Shown piece after piece: positions 60,876 to 64,000 of a stretch of DNA of 64,000 nt. The notes beneath the pieces are model-generated. The model ran no database searches, was not told the DNA's origin, and worked only from the letters and a program-made list of their open reading frames with translations. The position numbers were made by a program, and so were the translations under genes. The stretch covers positions 310,001 to 374,000 of the forward strand of contig CBDCUQ010000004.1 in NCBI GenBank assembly GCA_965222835.1, written 5' to 3'. Every line of letters starts with the position of its first letter. Positions within the stretch are counted from its first letter, which is position 1. This stretch comes from CBDCUQ01 sp965222835. GTDB taxonomy: Bacteria > Pseudomonadota > Alphaproteobacteria > Rhizobiales > Hyphomicrobiaceae.

Positions 60876-61949
60876 CTATGCGGCAGGCTTTTCGCGGATG
60901 GGCGCCGGTCCGGGTTGCAATTCGGCGGCCGACGTTTCCAGGAACCGGCTCCTGAGATTTACGGTCGAGCGCTTTCCGATACGCCGTCTGTTGGCATCGA
61001 GCCATTTGCCCGCTTCCGTGCGTCCGGCGGTATGCAAGTAGTTTAGGAGACCGAGATCGGGCTTCATCTTGCTGTCGTCGCTTAACGCCGAAGTATAGCG
61101 CTGGGCCTCGACCAGGTGGAAGCGATGCCGTGCGAGGCGCGTGAGCCTGTTTCGAGATCCGCCCCAAGACGGCCGTTCTGCTTGCTTCGCGACTTCGAGG
61201 ATCTGAATGTCACGCAGGAGCGGTGCGTTGAATGTGAGTCGGTTGGCGTGGCTGGATATTTCCCGCGCGCCGGTTGGGAGACCATGGCGGACGAACGGAT
61301 TGACGAGGACAACCAGGGTGTCCGCAATCGGGCTTTCGCCGGCGAGCGTCACCAGATCTGGATTTGCGGAGAAGCCGCCATCCCAATAGGCAATGCCGTC
61401 GATCTCGATGGCCCGATGTAGCGTTGGAAGACACGACGAGGCCAGTACGGTTTCGATGGTCAACTCTTTGCGGCGGAAAATGCGGGCTCGTCCCGTCGCG
61501 ACCTCTGTCGCCGAGAGCAGGAGTTCCGGCCCGGGTGTGCGGCGCAGGGCTTCGAAGTCGATCAGCTCGCTTAGGAGCTTGCGTAGGGGATCAAAGCCAA
61601 GCGGGTTGAACTCATAGGGAGACATCAAGCTCGCGACTTGGGCGAGCGAGGTATTGCGCGACAGGCTGTACAGAAACGGATTGAGCCGGAGAAAGTCGGG
61701 AACGCCGGCTTTGTGCACGGCCTCCCAGAGCTTGCGAAGGCGGGCCCGCGCGCCGTCGCGTCCGTTTTCGGCCAATCCGGCGGCAACGGCTACGGCATTG
61801 ACGGCGCCGGCGCTGGCGCCGGAAATCCATCCGATGTTGATTTGCTCGTCCTCAAGCAGGCGATCGAGCACACCCCACGTAAATGCGCCGTGCGCTCCTC
61901 CACCCTGCAAGGCGAGATTGAGTTTCCTGTAACGACGAAAAAGTCTCAA
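60876..61949 (-). CDS. Patatin-like phospholipase
   Basis: A 357-residue lipid acyl hydrolase with the complete patatin site: oxyanion loop QGGGAHGAF (about 15-23), nucleophile GASAG with S46, and the catalytic aspartate in AYWDGGFSANPDL. It belongs to the RssA-like bacterial group. There is no signal peptide, so it acts in the cytoplasm or at the inner membrane. The C-terminal 60 residues are Arg-rich and variable. Single gene, on the opposite strand from the XRE regulator. Confidence 0.9.
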   Translation of the reverse strand: MRLFRRYRKLNLALQGGGAHGAFTWGVLDRLLEDEQINIGWISGASAGAVNAVAVAAGLAENGRDGARARLRKLWEAVHKAGVPDFLRLNPFLYSLSRNTSLAQVASLMSPYEFNPLGFDPLRKLLSELIDFEALRRTPGPELLLSATEVATGRARIFRRKELTIETVLASSCLPTLHRAIEIDGIAYWDGGFSANPDLVTLAGESPIADTLVVLVNPFVRHGLPTGAREISSHANRLTFNAPLLRDIQILEVAKQAERPSWGGSRNRLTRLARHRFHLVEAQRYTSALSDDSKMKPDLGLLNYLHTAGRTEAGKWLDANRRRIGKRSTVNLRSRFLETSAAELQPGPAPIREKPAA

Positions 61950-62023
61950 ACGGAGTTACCCCATTTCCTGATTGGACCGGCTTGCCCTCGAGCCGGCACC
62001 TTGACCCAGAGAGTAGGGACCGA

Positions 62024-62797
62024 TTACGGCAGAGGTGCAACGGGTAGCACCACCGGCAAATCATCGATATGGCCGATGGTTGCACGAATGCCATAGGCTG
62101 CGGCCAAGTGCGGCTCTGTCACAACGTCGCTCGGGGCCCCGCATACCATAACCTTGCCGTCTTTCAGGAGGGCGACGCGATCGCAAAACCGGACTGCGAG
62201 CGACAAATCATGCAGGGCGACGGCAATGCCTTTGCCGGCGCGTGCAAGGCGGACGAAATGCTGAAAAAGTTGCAGGCCGTGCGCAGGATCCAGGCCGGAC
62301 GCGGGTTCATCGGCGATGAGAAAGCGTGCTTCTTGTGCAAGGGCGCGCGCTAGAAGTACGCGTGCGCGTTCGCCGCCGGATAGTTCGGTTGTGGCGCGTG
62401 TGGCGAATCGATCGATGTCCATTGCCGACATGGCTGCATTGATGGCAGTGCAATCCTTTTCGCTTTCGGCTGCGGACGGCGCACGGTGCGGCAATCGGCC
62501 CAGCCCGACCAGAGTCCGAACAGACACGGGCCAATGCACGATGCGGTCTTGCGGAAGGTAGGCGATCTCGCGGGCAAGCGCCCGGCGGTCGAGGAGGCGA
62601 ATGTCGCGTCCCTCGATGGCAACCGTGCCCTCTTTGGGCACGCGTAGTCCCGCCATGGCTCTTAAGAGCGTGGACTTCCCAGCACCATTGGCGCCTGCAA
62701 CGGCGACGATCTCTCCTTTTTTGATTTCGAGAGAGGCTTCATCGAGAACGCTCCGTCCGCCAAGCTCGACATGGATGTTTTTGGCTTCGAGGCTCAT
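62024..62797 (-). CDS. FecCD-type ABC importer ATPase
   Basis: A 257-residue ATPase of the FecE/HmuV/BtuD family: Walker A GANGAGKST, Q-loop YLPQDR, signature ELSGGERARVLLARAL, Walker B FLIADEPASGLDP, switch HDLSLA. It overlaps the permease gene by ATGA, so both are one operon. Relatives import heme, ferric siderophore or vitamin B12. Two B12-dependent enzymes (NrdJ, QueG) occur in this window, so cobalamin uptake is plausible but not shown. Confidence 0.9.
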   Translation of the reverse strand: MSLEAKNIHVELGGRSVLDEASLEIKKGEIVAVAGANGAGKSTLLRAMAGLRVPKEGTVAIEGRDIRLLDRRALAREIAYLPQDRIVHWPVSVRTLVGLGRLPHRAPSAAESEKDCTAINAAMSAMDIDRFATRATTELSGGERARVLLARALAQEARFLIADEPASGLDPAHGLQLFQHFVRLARAGKGIAVALHDLSLAVRFCDRVALLKDGKVMVCGAPSDVVTEPHLAAAYGIRATIGHIDDLPVVLPVAPLP

Positions 62798-63762
62798 GGA
62801 CCAAGCTCCCGCCGGGTGCGCAAGACGAGCCACAAAAAGAAGGGCGCGCCGATGAGCGCGGTCACAACGCCGAGTCGTAAGTCGCCGGCTGGCGATAAGA
62901 GCCGGAGGGCGATATCGGCGAAGAGCACGAGTGCTGCGCCTCCCATGAAGCTCGGGATGAGAAGCTGGCCCGGCTCGTTGCCTGTATAGGGACGCAGGAG
63001 GTGCGGGACAACAAGACCGACGAATCCGATGGCGCCAGCGACGGCGGTTGCGGCGCCGACGGCGAGTGCCGTTCCGGCAATGACCCGGTTGCGCAGCGAT
63101 CCTAAATCGACGCCAATGTTTTCGGCGGCATCTTCACCAAGGGTCAGGGCGTCCAGGGCGCGGCGTGTGGTTAGCAACGTGAGGCAGCCGGCGAGAATGA
63201 GCGGTGCGGCGAGCCAGACGTGTGCCAGGCTGCGATCGGTCAGCGATCCCATTAGCCAGTAGAGCATTTCCGATGCGGCAAAGGGATTGGGAGCGAGATT
63301 AAGGGCGAGTGTGGTCAAGGCTGCCGTTAGTGCCGATACGGCGATGCCTGCGAGGATGAGGGTGAGGGGCCCAGCAAGCTCTCCGGCAAGGAGCATGATG
63401 GCAAAGGTTGCTATCCCGCCACCCAGAAGGCCGCCAAGGGGGAGCGCAAGTGGCAGCACGCCGGCGGCTCCGGAGTGTATGGCTGTTACGGCGCCGAGGG
63501 CGGCCCCGCCCGAGACGCCCATGAGCCCCGGCTCGGCCAAGGGGTTGCGCAGGTATCCCTGCAGGACAGCGCCCGCCAGGCCCAATGCTCCGCCAATTAG
63601 GAAACCAAGGAGCGCGCGCGGCAACCTGATCTCGAGAAACACCAATCGCGCCGCGTCCGACCCTCGCGGTAGACCGATGCCGCTCGGTCCAATCAGGAGA
63701 GAGCCAGCAAATCCTGCGATCGCCGCGACTGCGACCAGCGTTGCGACTGAGACGCGTGTCAT
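62794..63762 (-). CDS. FecCD-family ABC permease
   Basis: A 322-residue permease with about nine or ten membrane helices. FecCD hallmarks: RLPRALLGFLIGGALGLAGA, GYLRNPLAEPGLMGVSGGAA and IGFVGLVVPHLLRPYTGNEP, the cytoplasmic contact block for the ATPase. ATG 63762 overlaps the upstream gene by ATGA. Together with the ATPase and the cut binding protein it forms a complete importer of the BtuCDF/HmuTUV type. Substrate is uncertain as above. Confidence 0.92.
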   Translation of the reverse strand: MTRVSVATLVAVAAIAGFAGSLLIGPSGIGLPRGSDAARLVFLEIRLPRALLGFLIGGALGLAGAVLQGYLRNPLAEPGLMGVSGGAALGAVTAIHSGAAGVLPLALPLGGLLGGGIATFAIMLLAGELAGPLTLILAGIAVSALTAALTTLALNLAPNPFAASEMLYWLMGSLTDRSLAHVWLAAPLILAGCLTLLTTRRALDALTLGEDAAENIGVDLGSLRNRVIAGTALAVGAATAVAGAIGFVGLVVPHLLRPYTGNEPGQLLIPSFMGGAALVLFADIALRLLSPAGDLRLGVVTALIGAPFFLWLVLRTRRELGP

Positions 63763-64000
63763 GGTGTGCTCCAGCTTTGCAGAAGTCTGGAGCGTGCCAC
63801 GGTAAGCCGTTCGACGGCTTCGACGGTTCTCTGGGTGCCGCACAGCCAGAGCGGCATCGGCAGGTTTATGCTGGGTGTCTTTTCGGTGATGGCTGCCAAA
63901 GCCGGGTGACGAAGGTTGTCGCCAAGCACCGTGCGGAAATTGTCCGGTGTGTGCGCGAAGACGATCAGATCGGGCGGATTGAGTACCAGCATTTCGAGGG
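63759..64000 (-). CDS. ABC importer periplasmic binding protein, C-terminal part (cut by window end)
   Basis: The frame enters from beyond base 64000 and ends at 63759. About 80 residues are visible: LVLNPPDLIVFAHTPDNFRT then LWLCGTQRTVEAVERLTVAR, which match the C-terminal lobe of FecB/BtuF-type proteins. It is the first gene of the operon read towards 62024 and overlaps the permease start by four bases. The signal peptide and N-terminal lobe lie outside. A BtuF, HmuT or siderophore-binding identity is not distinguishable here. Confidence 0.75.
   Translation of the reverse strand, partial: LEMLVLNPPDLIVFAHTPDNFRTVLGDNLRHPALAAITEKTPSINLPMPLWLCGTQRTVEAVERLTVARSRLLQSWSTP

Noticed and set aside
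1..64000. CRISPR arrays, insertion sequences, integrases or prophage genes
   Set aside because: No regular direct repeats with spacers, no transposase or integrase-like frame, and no abrupt composition change were seen.

Overview
The window looks like chromosomal core DNA of a Hyphomicrobiales alphaproteobacterium, probably a Hyphomicrobium-like genus. Genus placement is inference from gene families and order; no 16S gene is present. Pointers are TrcR (DUF1013), DUF1150 beside Hsp20, an NDUFA9-like SDR protein, the lpt-rpoN-ptsN cluster, a phasin, FixJ-type signalling, a coenzyme B12-dependent ribonucleotide reductase and a tRNA-His without the G-1 nucleotide. I see no insertion sequence, prophage, integrase or CRISPR array.

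Layout. 0-5 kb: 3' end of ftsX, a DUF218 protein, a PlsC acyltransferase and class II ribonucleotide reductase. 5-12.9 kb: an unknown protein, a helix-hairpin-helix protein with a C-terminal membrane segment, a pentapeptide-repeat protein, a single-chain 5-oxoprolinase, and a TerB/J-domain protein overlapping an amidase. 13-18.3 kb: a lipoprotein, a GNAT protein, a coiled-coil secreted protein whose frame is broken twice, an SDR protein, queG and a GST. 18.5-25.6 kb: uppP, then a leftward envelope/regulation cluster (rnd, an LptC-LptA-LptA fusion, lptB, rpoN, ptsN) and tRNA-Leu. 25.7-28.6 kb: an NDUFA9-like protein and an hsp20-DUF1150 heat-shock operon with a sigma-32-like promoter and a ROSE-type RNA thermometer. 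28.6-38.1 kb: a GldA/GldF/GldG/DUF4340 ABC operon, small secreted proteins, bactofilin and an AsmA protein. 38.3-41.8 kb: an Fe(III) ABC system with an unknown Cys-rich protein between permease and binding protein. 42-46.9 kb: a soluble histidine kinase, phasin, tRNA-His, a Ca/Na antiporter, a FixJ-type regulator, and a 1.1 kb gap holding a candidate structured RNA with a strong terminator. 46.9-64 kb: a methyltransferase, a cation/proton antiporter, GNAT, NUDIX, a metallophosphoesterase, ribF, a MaoC hydratase, trcR, ubiA, rsmE, gshA, two YdcH-like genes, an XRE regulator, a patatin and a FecCD-type importer cut by the window end.

Themes. Much of the window serves the cell envelope: ftsX, plsC, uppP, the Lpt system, bactofilin, AsmA, amidase, patatin and the uncharacterised Gld-like ABC complex. 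Iron or cobalamin supply is a second theme, with two ABC importers and a B12-dependent reductase. The most unusual items are the tandem LptA domains fused to LptC, the candidate RNA at 45948-46241, the Cys-rich protein inside the iron operon, the heat-shock control region and the doubly frameshifted gene at 14150-15405.
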